64,000 nt of DNA from Campylobacter sp. MIT 12-8780 (GTDB taxonomy: Bacteria; Campylobacterota; Campylobacteria; Campylobacterales; Campylobacteraceae), in contig NZ_QHLL01000001.1 of the NCBI RefSeq assembly GCF_006864535.1, forward strand, positions 237,810 to 301,809. The letters run 5' to 3'. A model generated the notes under the pieces. It was not told the origin of the DNA. It did no database searches and saw only the letters and a list, made by a program, of their open reading frames with translations. This document shows positions 29,224-38,620 of this stretch, piece after piece (within the stretch, counting starts at the first letter, position 1; each line of letters begins with the position of its first letter). The position numbers and the translations under genes are program-made.

Positions 29224-31809
29224 TTATTCAAGCAAGTCAGCATTTTCACTTTCGCCCTCATCATTACCTTCTTCTTTAGGACATTTAGCTATACTTAAAA
29301 CCTCATCATTTTCAACATTTACGACTATAACTCCGCTTGTATTGCGTCCAGCTTTGCGTATGCTTTGCATATCAACTCTTATCATCTTACCAGAGCTTGT
29401 AAGAGCCATTAAATCCATACTTTCATCAACGATGACAACGCTGATTAAATCCTTAGTTTTATCAGTAAGCTTCATACAAATGACGCCTTTTCCGCCACGA
29501 TTTGTAAGGCGGTATTCACCAGCATTAGTCCTTTTGCCTATACCCTTAGCACTTAAGCTTAAAATTTCTTGCTCGTCATTTTCTATGAAAACAGCTCCAA
29601 CAAGCTCATCATCTTTTTCTTTAAATTTAATCGCCGTTACGCCTCTAGCAACGCGTCCAATTTCACGCACCTTTGCAAGTTTAAATTTAATACACATACC
29701 CTTTTTAGTGACTGCAAAGAGCATTTTGCCCGGCTTTTCATCACTTGTTTCATTTGTTTCTTCACTTAAGCTCTCATCTAAAATTTCAGCTGAATTTTCT
29801 TCACTTACTTCGCCTAAATCAGTTTTGAAAAGCTCATTTTCATCACGTTCAACAATGATAGCAGTTACTAATTCATCGTTTTCATCAAGATTTATCGCTC
29901 TTACTCCAACACTTCTTATATTTTGGTATTCGCTTAAATTTGTGCGTTTAACAAGTCCGTTTTTAGTAAAGAAACATAAGGATTTATTTTCATTAAAATC
30001 ACTAGTTGGTATGATGGCTTTGATCTTTTCATCAGCTTGCAAATTGATCAAATTTACCACAGCTTTGCCTTTTGCGGTGCGGCTGCCTTCTGGGATTTTA
30101 TAGACTTTTAGCCAGTAAAGCTGCCCGCGATCTGTTACAAACATCAAAGTATCATGAGTATTTGCGGTAAAAAAGCTTTCTATAAAATCATCATCATAAG
30201 TTGTTACTGCGACTTTACCTTTGCCGCCTCTTTTTTGCTTTTCATAAGCTTTACTTGGCACTCTTTTGATATAGCCTCTATGCGTGATAGTTACGACCAT
30301 ATTTTCATTTGGGATTAAATCCTCTATATCTATATCATCATAATCCTCTACGATTTCAGTTATACGAGGCACATTGAATTTAGCCTTAATCTCCTTAAGC
30401 TCTTCTTTGATAAGCTCTTCAAGCTTTTCTTCACTCTTAAGCAAGCCTTCAAGCTTAGCGATCTCAGCCATAAGCTCTTTAAGTTCGTTTTCAAGTTTTT
30501 CTCTTTCAAGCCCTGTTAAACGTCCTAATTTCATATCTAAAATGGCATTAGCTTGCAATTCACTCAAGCCAAACTCATTCATAAGTCCTGCTTTAGCCAC
30601 AGCATTATCAGCACTTGCTTTGATTAAAGCGATAACTCTATCTATATCATCAAGAGCGATTTTAAGCCCTTCTAAGATATGAGCCCTTGCTCTTGCTTTT
30701 TGAAGTTCAAAAATAGTTCTGCGTATGATAACTGTTTTTCTGTGATTTAAAAATAAATTCAAAAGCTCAATGAGTGAAAAAATCTTTGGTTCTTTATTGT
30801 GTATGGCAAGCATGATGATACCAAAAGTGCTTTCCATAGTGGTGGATTTAAAAAGATTATTAAGCACTATCTCACTCATCGCGTCTCTTTTAAGCTCGAT
30901 AACTACGCGAATGCCTTCTCTATCGCTTTCATCTCTTACCTCAGCTATGCCCTCGATTTGTTTTTCTTTTACAAGCTCATCGATTTGTTCTATAAGGCGA
31001 GCTTTATTCGTTTGATAAGGCAGTTCATCAATGACGATAACATCTTTATTTGCTTTTTTTTCTATATGCGTTTTTGCACGCACCTTTACCCTGCCGCGCC
31101 CTGTTTTATAAGCTTCTATAATGCCTTTTTTACCATAAATAATACCAGCAGTTGGAAAATCTGGTCCTTTGATAAAAGTCATGATTTCTTCGAGGCTTGC
31201 TTCTTTGTTTTCAATCAAATATAAAAGCCCATCGATAAGCTCATTTAGGCTGTGAGGTGGTATATTTGTTGCCATACCTACAGCTATACCACTTGAGCCA
31301 TTTAAAAGTAAATTTGGCACACGAGAAGGTAAGACATCTGGTTCTTTTTCTGAATCATCATAATTTGGCACAAAATCAACCGTGTCTTTATCAATATCTT
31401 GTAAAAGCTCGTGTGCAAGATTACTCATCTTTGCTTCTGTATAACGCATAGCCGCAGCTCCATCACCATCAATAGAGCCAAAATTACCCTGCCCTGTGAT
31501 GCTTGGATAACGCATAGAAAAGCTTTGAGCCATACGCACAAGCGCGTCATACACAGCCGTATCACCATGCGGATGATAGCGTCCTATCACAGCACCAACT
31601 ATACGAGCAGATTTTACAAAGGTAGTGCGACTTTTGCTTTCATCATTATTCATCGCATATAATATACGTCTATGCACAGGCTTAAGTCCGTCCCTTGCAT
31701 CTGGCAAAGCACGTCCTATAATAACGCTCATAGAATAATCTAAATAGCTTGATTTTATGGAGTTTTCAATATCCACAACCTGAATGTCATTGTCAAAAAT
31801 GTTCTTCAT
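29224..31809 (-). CDS. gyrA: DNA gyrase subunit A
   Basis: An 861-residue type II topoisomerase subunit that introduces negative supercoils with GyrB. The catalytic tyrosine is about Tyr123 in AAMRYTEAKM. The quinolone-resistance region reads HPHGDTAVYD; Thr84 and Asp88 here correspond to C. jejuni Thr86 and Asp90, both wild type, so no classic quinolone-resistance mutation is seen. The C-terminal half (about 500-835) has the repeated blades of the DNA-wrapping beta-pinwheel, with the GyrA box region KQKRGGKGK (about 532-540), and an acidic tail follows. It has its own -10 and sits between comF and flgP. Confidence 0.97.
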   Translation of the reverse strand: MKNIFDNDIQVVDIENSIKSSYLDYSMSVIIGRALPDARDGLKPVHRRILYAMNNDESKSRTTFVKSARIVGAVIGRYHPHGDTAVYDALVRMAQSFSMRYPSITGQGNFGSIDGDGAAAMRYTEAKMSNLAHELLQDIDKDTVDFVPNYDDSEKEPDVLPSRVPNLLLNGSSGIAVGMATNIPPHSLNELIDGLLYLIENKEASLEEIMTFIKGPDFPTAGIIYGKKGIIEAYKTGRGRVKVRAKTHIEKKANKDVIVIDELPYQTNKARLIEQIDELVKEKQIEGIAEVRDESDREGIRVVIELKRDAMSEIVLNNLFKSTTMESTFGIIMLAIHNKEPKIFSLIELLNLFLNHRKTVIIRRTIFELQKARARAHILEGLKIALDDIDRVIALIKASADNAVAKAGLMNEFGLSELQANAILDMKLGRLTGLEREKLENELKELMAEIAKLEGLLKSEEKLEELIKEELKEIKAKFNVPRITEIVEDYDDIDIEDLIPNENMVVTITHRGYIKRVPSKAYEKQKRGGKGKVAVTTYDDDFIESFFTANTHDTLMFVTDRGQLYWLKVYKIPEGSRTAKGKAVVNLINLQADEKIKAIIPTSDFNENKSLCFFTKNGLVKRTNLSEYQNIRSVGVRAINLDENDELVTAIIVERDENELFKTDLGEVSEENSAEILDESLSEETNETSDEKPGKMLFAVTKKGMCIKFKLAKVREIGRVARGVTAIKFKEKDDELVGAVFIENDEQEILSLSAKGIGKRTNAGEYRLTNRGGKGVICMKLTDKTKDLISVVIVDESMDLMALTSSGKMIRVDMQSIRKAGRNTSGVIVVNVENDEVLSIAKCPKEEGNDEGESENADLLE

Positions 31810-31837
31810 CTTGTTTTTCCCTTGAAATAAAAGCTAA

Positions 31838-31843
31838 ATTATA
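31838..31843 (-). promoter_or_regulatory. Putative -10 element of gyrA
   Basis: TATAAT on the minus strand, 28 nt before the gyrA ATG, with AAGGGAA as ribosome binding site between. It lies in the 39-bp gap after the ComF-like gene. Confidence 0.55.
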
Positions 31844-31848
31844 GCAAA

Positions 31849-32430
31849 TTATTCTTTTGCATTAGCTAAAACTAAAGCAAAAAGCACTCGAATTTTATGA
31901 TTTTGCAAAACTTTTTTAGCCTCAAGCAAGCTTGATCCTGAAGTAATAATATCATCGATTAAGATAACACTTGAATTTATAGGCTTTAAAAGCTTGTAAT
32001 TTCTTTTATTTTTTTGACGAAAACTCAAACTTTTTCCTGAATATTTTAAAGTGTTTTGAGCGTGCAAGGTATGAAATTGAACGTTGATATTTTTACTTTT
32101 TACATATCTTGCAAGCAAAGCAGAATGCGAATATAAAGAGTTTTCAACCCTATCATCAAGAGGAATGGCTGTGATTTTTTCCTCGCTTTGAAAGTTAAAA
32201 AAAACTTTAAATTTAGCAAAAGAAAGCTTAGCTAAAGTATTTAATATAAAATAGCCATAAAATTTATGCTTGGAGTGCAAAAGATGCTTGATCTCGCTGT
32301 ATTTGTAAAAATAATACACCTTAAAATCCTCATCAAGCTTTCTCACCCCAAGACTAAGCTCACTTAGCTCTTCTAAGCAATGCTCACAAAAGCCAAGCAA
32401 GCAAAAACTGCCGCAGTTATAGCATTTCAA
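31849..32430 (-). CDS. ComF-like phosphoribosyltransferase-fold protein
   Basis: A 193-residue protein with an N-terminal zinc-ribbon-like set of cysteines (CYNCGSFCLLGFCEHC, residues 3-18) and a C-terminal PRPP-binding loop VILIDDIITSGSSL (about 155-168). This is the ComF/GntX architecture, linked to DNA uptake in naturally competent bacteria although the biochemical step is unclear. Order mapA-comF-gyrA matches C. jejuni Cj1029c-Cj1028c-Cj1027c. The start is TTG, overlapping the mapA stop as TTGA, so translation is coupled. Confidence 0.87.
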   Translation of the reverse strand: MKCYNCGSFCLLGFCEHCLEELSELSLGVRKLDEDFKVYYFYKYSEIKHLLHSKHKFYGYFILNTLAKLSFAKFKVFFNFQSEEKITAIPLDDRVENSLYSHSALLARYVKSKNINVQFHTLHAQNTLKYSGKSLSFRQKNKRNYKLLKPINSSVILIDDIITSGSSLLEAKKVLQNHKIRVLFALVLANAKE

Positions 32431-33065
32431 AATGCAGAGATAAGCTCGGCAGTTTTGTTTGCCATTTGCTTAATCAGCAAAAAGGTATAAAATGAAATTT
32501 CTCTTGCGTCGCTAAAGCCCATTACATCTTGCTTTGTGCGAACTACAAACTGCTTATTCATATTGATATTTTTTAAGGTTAGCCTTCCTGATATATTTGA
32601 GTGAAGCCCTGTAGCATCAAGCTTTGAATTAAAGTCGATAAAAGAAAGATCAAGCCTTAACACATAAGGCGAGTTATTGATCCCCTCAACAACGATAATG
32701 CCTCTTGCTTCAAGCTCTTGCTTTAAGAAAACATAAAAAGCGACATTAAACTGCTCGTTGATAAAATATCTATCATTGCCAGCAAAAAAAAGCTTTTTTT
32801 CTTCACTTAGATCATCGATTCTATGAAAATATACCTTTTTTAAAGCCGAGCTTGGATCAAGGGTGCGTTTGTCCGCACAACACTGAAGCCCTATATCGCT
32901 GATATAAAGCAAACCTTTAATCTTTGCTTCGAAACCTTGAGCAGTATCACAACGATAGCAAGGCTGTTGTTTTGATAAATCACTTGCCTTTTGAAGCGTA
33001 GTTTGAGCTGGAGCACACGCTATGAAAAATAAGGCTAATGCTGAAAATACAAACACTTTAAACAT
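32427..33065 (-). CDS. mapA: Outer-membrane lipoprotein MapA
   Basis: A 212-residue lipoprotein with lipobox FIAC (cysteine at residue 17) and several further cysteines (CYRCD, QCCAD) in the N-terminal third. MapA is a well-known Campylobacter outer-membrane lipoprotein used as a species marker; its function is not settled. The position upstream of comF and gyrA supports the name. The Shine-Dalgarno AAGGAGAA precedes the ATG. It is divergent from the DASS transporter across about 195 bp. Confidence 0.85.
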   Translation of the reverse strand: MFKVFVFSALALFFIACAPAQTTLQKASDLSKQQPCYRCDTAQGFEAKIKGLLYISDIGLQCCADKRTLDPSSALKKVYFHRIDDLSEEKKLFFAGNDRYFINEQFNVAFYVFLKQELEARGIIVVEGINNSPYVLRLDLSFIDFNSKLDATGLHSNISGRLTLKNINMNKQFVVRTKQDVMGFSDAREISFYTFLLIKQMANKTAELISAF

Positions 33066-33224
33066 TTATTCTCCTTTTTTAAATCATTAAATAATTTGAG
33101 TATTTTATTCAAAATTGGGCTAAAATTCAAGCTTTTTTATCAAAGTTGTTTGCAAAAATGTGAAATTTACATTTTTTCTTACACTTTTTTAAGCCAAAAA
33201 GAACAACAAAGCTTATTCTTAAGC

Positions 33225-33230
33225 TATAAT
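33225..33230 (+). promoter_or_regulatory. Putative -10 element of the DASS transporter gene
   Basis: TATAAT 30 nt upstream of the ATG, with TAGGAG as ribosome binding site between. Confidence 0.6.
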
Positions 33231-33260
33231 AAAAACAGAATTTAAAAATAGGAGAAAAAA

Positions 33261-34622
33261 ATGTCTAAACAAATGAAAATTGCTATTTTTGTAATTGATG
33301 TTATTTTATTTGCATGTTTGCTCGCCTTTTTACCCTTTGATGAAAAGGTAAATAAAGGCTTAGCTATACTTGTTTTTGTTGCTATTTTATGGCTTAGTGA
33401 GATTATCCATGTAACCGTAACAGCGATTTTAATCCCCATTTTAGCCGTTTTAACAGGACTTATGAGCGTGGAAAAGTCTTTAGTAAGCTTTGCTGATTCA
33501 AATATTTTTTTATTTTTTGGTGGCTTTGCTTTGGCTGCGACTATGCACTATCAAGAACTTGATAAGGTTATCGCTCAACGCGTTTTAAGACTTGCAAATG
33601 GCAAATTTGCACTTTCTATTTTTTATATATTTTCTACCACTGCCTTTTTATCAATGTGGATGAGTAATACCGCTACAGCAGCGATGATGCTTCCTCTTGC
33701 TATTGGTATGCTTTCACAAATTGACGCAACAAAAGAAAGAAATACTTATGTGTTTGTGCTTTTAGGAGTAGCGTATAGTGCAAGTATTGGTGGTATAGGC
33801 ACGCTTGTTGGCACACCACCAAATGCGATAGTTGCTACTCAGCTTAATATTACTTTTGCCCAGTGGTTGCAATATGGCATTCCTATGGTTGTTATTTTAA
33901 TGCCTTTGATGATTTTTGTGCTTTATATGACTTTTAAACCAAAGCTTGATCAACGTTTTAGCGTAGATGAAGAACTTATCCCTATGGATAAAAACAAATA
34001 CATTACTCTAGCTATCTTTATCTTTATCGCTTTGTGCTGGGTATTTAGCTCATATATCTCGCCGCTTTTTGCTGCTCTTTTTGATGCAAAGAGTATTAAA
34101 AACTTTGATAGCATTATCGCTATACTTGCTGCTGTTTTAGTGTGTGCAAGTGGGGTGATTGATTGGAAGAGAGTGCAAAAAAACACTGATTGGGGTGTGC
34201 TTTTACTCTTTGGAGGTGGTATAACTTTAAGCATTATCTTAAAAGATAGCGGAGCAAGTAAAGTAATGGCTGATGGCATAGTCTTGCTTATCAATGGGAA
34301 AAATATCTTTTTAATCGCCTTAATCGTTGGTGCATTTATCGTATTTTTAACCGAATTTACCTCAAACACAGCTTCAGCAGCCTTGCTTGTGCCGCTTTTC
34401 ATCTCTATAGCTGATTCTTTGGGTGTGCCTGCACTTGGACTTGCACTCATTATCGCCATAGGAGCAAGTTGTGCATTTATGCTTCCTGTTGCCACTCCGC
34501 CAAATGCCATAGTATATGGCACCGGACATATCAAACAACAAGAAATGGTAAAAGCTGGCATTCGCTTAAATGTGCTTTGCTCCATCATCATCGCCATAGC
34601 AGCATATTTGTTCTGGCTTTAA
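33261..34622 (+). CDS. DASS-family sodium/dicarboxylate or sulfate symporter
   Basis: A 453-residue membrane protein with about eleven helices and the two inverted repeats of the SLC13/DASS fold. The paired SNT motifs are present as MSNTATAAMMLPLA (about 131-144) and TSNTASAALLVPL (about 364-376), which bind substrate and sodium. The N-terminal AILWLSEIIHVTVTA segment is typical. Members import di- or tricarboxylates or sulfate, and the substrate cannot be told from sequence alone. It is monocistronic, with its own promoter. Confidence 0.9.
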   Translation: MSKQMKIAIFVIDVILFACLLAFLPFDEKVNKGLAILVFVAILWLSEIIHVTVTAILIPILAVLTGLMSVEKSLVSFADSNIFLFFGGFALAATMHYQELDKVIAQRVLRLANGKFALSIFYIFSTTAFLSMWMSNTATAAMMLPLAIGMLSQIDATKERNTYVFVLLGVAYSASIGGIGTLVGTPPNAIVATQLNITFAQWLQYGIPMVVILMPLMIFVLYMTFKPKLDQRFSVDEELIPMDKNKYITLAIFIFIALCWVFSSYISPLFAALFDAKSIKNFDSIIAILAAVLVCASGVIDWKRVQKNTDWGVLLLFGGGITLSIILKDSGASKVMADGIVLLINGKNIFLIALIVGAFIVFLTEFTSNTASAALLVPLFISIADSLGVPALGLALIIAIGASCAFMLPVATPPNAIVYGTGHIKQQEMVKAGIRLNVLCSIIIAIAAYLFWL

Positions 34623-34630
34623 GCTTTGCT

Positions 34631-34661
34631 AACCTAGCTAAAGTAAAAACTTTGGCTAGGT
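34631..34661 (+). terminator. Possible terminator after the DASS transporter
   Basis: ACCTAGCTAAAG and CTTTGGCTAGGT form an imperfect stem with a short A-rich loop, 9 nt after the stop. There is no T-run on the plus strand, so termination is uncertain. Confidence 0.3.
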
Positions 34662-34717
34662 AAAAACTCAAACCTGCAATTCCCTTTAAACAATGATTTA
34701 ACAAAATAAAGTATCAT

Positions 34718-34723
34718 TATAAT
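34718..34723 (+). promoter_or_regulatory. Putative -10 element of dsbA
   Basis: TATAAT 24 nt upstream of the dsbA ATG, with ATAAGGAAA as ribosome binding site between. Confidence 0.55.
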
Positions 34724-34747
34724 AAAATTCAAACATAAGGAAAAAAG

Positions 34748-35386
34748 ATGAAAAAATTCAAAGCTCTTTTACTTGTGGCATTTATGACACTAAATGCTTT
34801 TGCTTTAAGTGAAGGTAAAGAATATGAAGTGTTAAAAACTCCCATTGCCAATGAGCAAAACTCTGTCATAGAAGTGTTTAGCTTCTCTTGTATAGCCTGC
34901 TACACACACCACAAATTCAACACTCTAGCTAAGATAAAAGAAAAATTACCAAATTTAAACACCAAGCTTTATCCTGTAAAAGGCGGTCAGTTTGGCGAGG
35001 AATTTGCCCAACTTTACGCCTATGCACTTGCAAAGGATACTACAAATAAAAAAAATATTCTTGCTCATGACAGCCTCACCCACAAACTTAGTGATGCGTA
35101 TTATACTGCTCTTTTTGAAAGAAAGCAAAACTACGCAAACTCAGCGAGTTTTAGCGAGCTTGGACTTAAAACACTTGGCATTTCAAAGGCTGAATTAGAG
35201 CGATTCTTAGCAAGCGCTGAAGGACAAAAAGTCTATAATGATTTTGATAAAAGTTATGGAGCATTAAGTCAATACGGCGGCACACCAACCTTTATCGTTG
35301 GTGGCAAGTATATCATCAAAATGGCGGAGATTAAAGGTTTAGATGAACTGATCAAGGTTGTTGATGAACTTATCAAACAAAAATAA
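34748..35386 (+). CDS. dsbA: Periplasmic thiol-disulfide oxidoreductase DsbA
   Basis: A 212-residue periplasmic thioredoxin-fold oxidase with a signal peptide (about 1-19). The active site is Cys48-Ile-Ala-Cys51 in FSFSCIACYTHH and the cis-proline loop is YGGTPTFIVGGKY (about 176-188). It introduces disulfides into exported proteins and is re-oxidised by the DsbB-like protein encoded immediately downstream, whose start overlaps the dsbA end by 23 nt. Confidence 0.92.
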   Translation: MKKFKALLLVAFMTLNAFALSEGKEYEVLKTPIANEQNSVIEVFSFSCIACYTHHKFNTLAKIKEKLPNLNTKLYPVKGGQFGEEFAQLYAYALAKDTTNKKNILAHDSLTHKLSDAYYTALFERKQNYANSASFSELGLKTLGISKAELERFLASAEGQKVYNDFDKSYGALSQYGGTPTFIVGGKYIIKMAEIKGLDELIKVVDELIKQK

Positions 35387-36044
35387 ATCAAGCCAAGCCT
35401 TATGGCTCTGGCTTTTTAGCATTAGTTTGCTTTCTTTGCTTTATTCTCACTTTTTTTTACAGCATTATCTTTTTATGCAGCCTTGCGAACAATGCGTGTA
35501 TGTGCGTTTTGCCTTCAGTGTAATTTTATGTGCGAGTGTTGTGGGGTATTTTAAGCTTGGCTGGCTTAAAAGCGTGGCGTATGCTTTTGTTTTTTGGGCG
35601 ATTTTTCTAGGATTTAAGGCATGCTTGATGCTTTTGCATAGCTATGAAGCCATAAAAGCGGATAATCCTTTTGGTATAAATGCTTGTTCTAATACACCTC
35701 ATTTTCCCTTTAAGCTTGCCTTGCATGAGCTTTTGCCTAGTCTTTTTGCTATTAGTGGAAGTTGTGGTTTTGATGCTCCAAGAGTGAGCCAAGACGCTCA
35801 GCTTAGCTTGGTGCAAGAGTTTTTTATCGGCACTTTAGAACATGGTTTTAGTGATGGCTTATATAGCAAAGGCTGGTATTTACTACCTTCATTTGAATTT
35901 ATCAATATGGCTACAGCTTGCATGCTTATCTTTGGCTTTTTTTTACTTCTTAGTTTGTATAGTTTTGTGCGTTTTGCACTCAAAGAATACAAATTTGGCT
36001 TGCTTACATTTTGTTTGACTATAAGCTTGATCTTTTTAGCATAA
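35364..36044 (+). CDS. dsbB: DsbB-type quinone-dependent disulfide oxidoreductase
   Basis: A 226-residue inner-membrane protein with four or five helices. The first periplasmic cysteine pair is in QPCEQCVYVRF (CEQC, about 38-41) and the second pair in the loop carrying NACSN and GSCGF (about 109-134). DsbB passes electrons from DsbA to quinone. I take the ATG at 35364, with AAGG 6 nt upstream; two TTG codons just before it are less likely. Its 3' end overlaps that of the convergent alr by 9 nt. Confidence 0.88.
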   Translation: MNLSNKNKSSQALWLWLFSISLLSLLYSHFFLQHYLFMQPCEQCVYVRFAFSVILCASVVGYFKLGWLKSVAYAFVFWAIFLGFKACLMLLHSYEAIKADNPFGINACSNTPHFPFKLALHELLPSLFAISGSCGFDAPRVSQDAQLSLVQEFFIGTLEHGFSDGLYSKGWYLLPSFEFINMATACMLIFGFFLLLSLYSFVRFALKEYKFGLLTFCLTISLIFLA

Positions 36045-37031
36045 AATTCTTGGGATTAAAGGAGAAAGTTTGACAAGAATTTCATACTCTATAGTATGAA
36101 AAAAACTCGCCCACACTCTAGCATCATTAAATACACAAACTTCATCGCCCAAATCTTTGCACGAGAAACTATCCATTGACATACGTCCTAAAAGCTTTTC
36201 TCCATTTGCTAACTTTAATTCTCCTGTGCCATCAAAGCGAAAAAGCCCATCTGCATACCCCAAATCATAGGTACTTATAGCGATATCTTTACTCGCACTA
36301 AAACGTCCGCCATAACCTACACTCTGTCCTTTTTGAAGCACTCTTGAGCTAAGTTTTTGTGCGTAAAGGCTTAATACTTTTTGTAAATTTGTGTTGTATT
36401 CACTATAACCAAACTGAGCCAAACCAACACGGCATAATTCATCTTCATCAAGACTTTTGCAACGAAGCAAAGCAGCGGAATTATGCGAATGAAAAAGCAA
36501 ATTTGGGTTAAGTTTTTGCGCCTTTTCTTTAGCGAGTTGAAATTTTTGTTTTTGTACAAAAAAGCTTGAATCATACTCATCAGCCCCTGCAAAATGTGTA
36601 AAAATGCCCTCTACTTTCAAGCCCAAATCACACGCATTTTGATACACTTCTTCAAGCTCATCAAGACTAATGCCGTTTCTATGCATACCCGTATCAATCA
36701 CAAGATGTAAGCTCGTGCCTTTTTTAAATTTATGCAAATCTTCTTTATCATTCAAAGCATAGATAAAATCAGTTCTTTCATCGCCGTTTGGACGATGAGA
36801 AAGTATAAGTATACGAGGAAAAAGCCCTTGAAGCTCAAGAGCTTCTTGTTGATTTTTAAGAGCGATAAAATTCACTCCCAAGGACTTTGCAATAGGAGCT
36901 AAAAGCTTCACTCCATGCCCATAAGCATTATTTTTAAAGACACAAATCAACCTATGAAAGCCACCTGCCTTTTTAGCAAGCAAAGTAAGATTATGTTCGT
37001 AAGCTTTTTGATCAAGCCTAATAAAAGCCAT
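36036..37031 (-). CDS. alr: Alanine racemase
   Basis: A 331-residue PLP enzyme that interconverts L- and D-alanine for peptidoglycan. The PLP lysine is Lys33 in VFKNNAYGHG and the second catalytic base lies in QSVGYGGRF (about 240-248). The start ATG overlaps the pgp2 stop (TAATG), so two cell-wall genes are translationally coupled. Confidence 0.93.
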   Translation of the reverse strand: MAFIRLDQKAYEHNLTLLAKKAGGFHRLICVFKNNAYGHGVKLLAPIAKSLGVNFIALKNQQEALELQGLFPRILILSHRPNGDERTDFIYALNDKEDLHKFKKGTSLHLVIDTGMHRNGISLDELEEVYQNACDLGLKVEGIFTHFAGADEYDSSFFVQKQKFQLAKEKAQKLNPNLLFHSHNSAALLRCKSLDEDELCRVGLAQFGYSEYNTNLQKVLSLYAQKLSSRVLQKGQSVGYGGRFSASKDIAISTYDLGYADGLFRFDGTGELKLANGEKLLGRMSMDSFSCKDLGDEVCVFNDARVWASFFHTIEYEILVKLSPLIPRILC

Positions 37032-38011
37032 TATTGCTCTGCGATGATTTGCATTTTTCCGTTTTTAAGCTTTACATACAAAAGCTTATTGCCACGAAAT
37101 TGATAACTTGGAGCGTAATAATCCTCATAAAAAGATATCCTAAAAAGCTTTTCGTTTTTGATATTTGGATATGGACTTATGCTAATCTTTGAAAATTTAA
37201 TCGTTTTTCTTTCATTTTTAGAAAAAATAGCCCTTTTCATCGCTGCAAATTCGTTGAATTTTTTCTTATCAAAACGTCTAAAATCCTTCTCATCATAAAA
37301 GCTAAGATAAGTTTTTGTATCACTAATCGTCCAGCTGTGCTTCCAAGCAAAAAGCGAAGCAAGCAAAGCAGCGATTTCATCAGTATTTGCTCTTACAACC
37401 TCTTTTTCTTCTGTCATAGCAAATACTTCTTTACGATTTTCAATGAGCTTTGTAAATTCTTTTAAAACATCATTATATAAAGCTATACAACCTCTTGTTT
37501 TATACTCATCAAGCCTTGATCCATCAAGCGGATAGCCATGTATCCATATACCCCCGCCTGTTTTTCCTTGCACTCTATCAAGCAAATTTGGATAAGTTGT
37601 TGCAAAGGCATAATGTCCATAATAAGTCGTTGGCGGTGTAAATTTCTTACCAAGCTCATAAAATCCTATAGGAGTTTTTAAATCCCCTTCGATTTCTTTA
37701 TCGCCCATCAATCCGGTTAGGGTGTTTTTTTGATCAAATTCTTGAGTGAGTTTGCCATCTTGATAGCGAAACACTTTAAAAGTTTTTTCTGTTTTGTTTG
37801 TAACAATGATAGTTGATTCTTCATCATAATAGCCCAAAGACACATCTTTACCTTTAAGCTCTTCAGCCCAAAAATCCTTATTTGCAAGCTCCTTTTCAAG
37901 CTCTCTTCCAACAGCTTCTAAGCCTTCATTAAGATAAATTTTAGCCAAATTTGACGCCTCGCTTAAAGAAAACAAGCACAACATTATAGTGATAAATCTT
38001 AACTTTAACAC
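37031..38011 (-). CDS. pgp2: LD-carboxypeptidase Pgp2 (YkuD-fold, cell shape)
   Basis: A 326-residue periplasmic protein with a signal peptide (about 1-19). The YkuD/LD-transpeptidase catalytic centre is visible as IHGYPLDGS followed by TRGCIALYN (about 160-185), the family His and Cys. The C-terminal third is an NTF2-like domain, as in C. jejuni Pgp2 and H. pylori Csd6, which trim tetrapeptides to tripeptides and so set helical cell shape. The start is GTG with AAAGGG upstream. It is followed by alr in the same operon. Confidence 0.88.
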   Translation of the reverse strand: MLKLRFITIMLCLFSLSEASNLAKIYLNEGLEAVGRELEKELANKDFWAEELKGKDVSLGYYDEESTIIVTNKTEKTFKVFRYQDGKLTQEFDQKNTLTGLMGDKEIEGDLKTPIGFYELGKKFTPPTTYYGHYAFATTYPNLLDRVQGKTGGGIWIHGYPLDGSRLDEYKTRGCIALYNDVLKEFTKLIENRKEVFAMTEEKEVVRANTDEIAALLASLFAWKHSWTISDTKTYLSFYDEKDFRRFDKKKFNEFAAMKRAIFSKNERKTIKFSKISISPYPNIKNEKLFRISFYEDYYAPSYQFRGNKLLYVKLKNGKMQIIAEQ

Positions 38012-38056
38012 AAATCACCCTTTCGATAAGTTTTTGATGAATTTTCTAAAAGAAAA

Positions 38057-38062
38057 ATTATA
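38057..38062 (-). promoter_or_regulatory. Putative -10 element of pgp2-alr
   Basis: TATAAT on the minus strand, 45 nt upstream of the pgp2 GTG, in the divergent spacer with the copper-chaperone gene. Confidence 0.4.
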
Positions 38063-38152
38063 CTATAAAATACTTAATTTTACTTATATTTTTGTATTTA
38101 TTGCATTTATTATGCTAGAATTAAGGCTTTAGGATATATTTTTAAAGGATTA

Positions 38153-38620
38153 ATGATGAAAAGGATTATTTTGGCTTTTTTAAGCTGTGTTATTTTAGGT
38201 TTTGCACACGAGCATATACATAGTAAAGATCAGGGCTTGATGAGTGATTTTGCGCTTAATAATGGCTCTATAATCATTAAGAACGCCTATATCTTGCAAA
38301 CTCCGCCAAATAGAAAAAATACAGCTATTTTTTTAAGCATTTACAACAATACAGATAAAGATATCGCTTTGATCAAAGCCACAAGCAATCTCACACAAAA
38401 AGTCGAACTTCATACGCACGCGCATTCGCATATGCAAGCTGTGGATAAGATCGTTATCAAAGCACATTCAAAAGCCATACTTCAAAGTGGAGGCGATCAT
38501 ATCATGCTTTTTGATACAAATGTTAATGAAAACACACAAACACATCTTGAGCTATATTTTGACAATAAAGAAAAAATAATACTTAAAAACCTACCAAGCA
38601 AAAGCTTTGTAACAAAGTGA
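38153..38620 (+). CDS. Periplasmic copper chaperone (PCuAC family)
   Basis: A 155-residue periplasmic protein with a signal peptide (about 1-17) and a His/Met-rich copper site: VELHTHAHSHMQ (about 84-95) and GGDHIMLF (about 119-126), the spaced H-M...H-x-M pattern of PCuAC. It is thought to deliver Cu(I) to the CuA or CuB site of cytochrome oxidase. Two in-frame ATGs are adjacent at the start. Order with the next two genes matches C. jejuni Cj0909-Cj0911. Confidence 0.85.
   Translation: MMKRIILAFLSCVILGFAHEHIHSKDQGLMSDFALNNGSIIIKNAYILQTPPNRKNTAIFLSIYNNTDKDIALIKATSNLTQKVELHTHAHSHMQAVDKIVIKAHSKAILQSGGDHIMLFDTNVNENTQTHLELYFDNKEKIILKNLPSKSFVTK

Noticed and set aside
29342..30103. Long open frame opposite gyrA (about 250 codons), and similar ones opposite prs, macB and the AEC gene
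   Set aside because: They are antisense shadows of well-conserved genes, caused by codon bias, with Ser/Ile/Leu-rich composition and no ribosome binding sites.
31530..31570. Quinolone-resistance change in gyrA
   Set aside because: The residues matching C. jejuni Thr86 and Asp90 are Thr and Asp, that is wild type.
37551..37555. C5 run inside pgp2 as a contingency tract
   Set aside because: It is too short to slip at a useful rate and the frame is intact.
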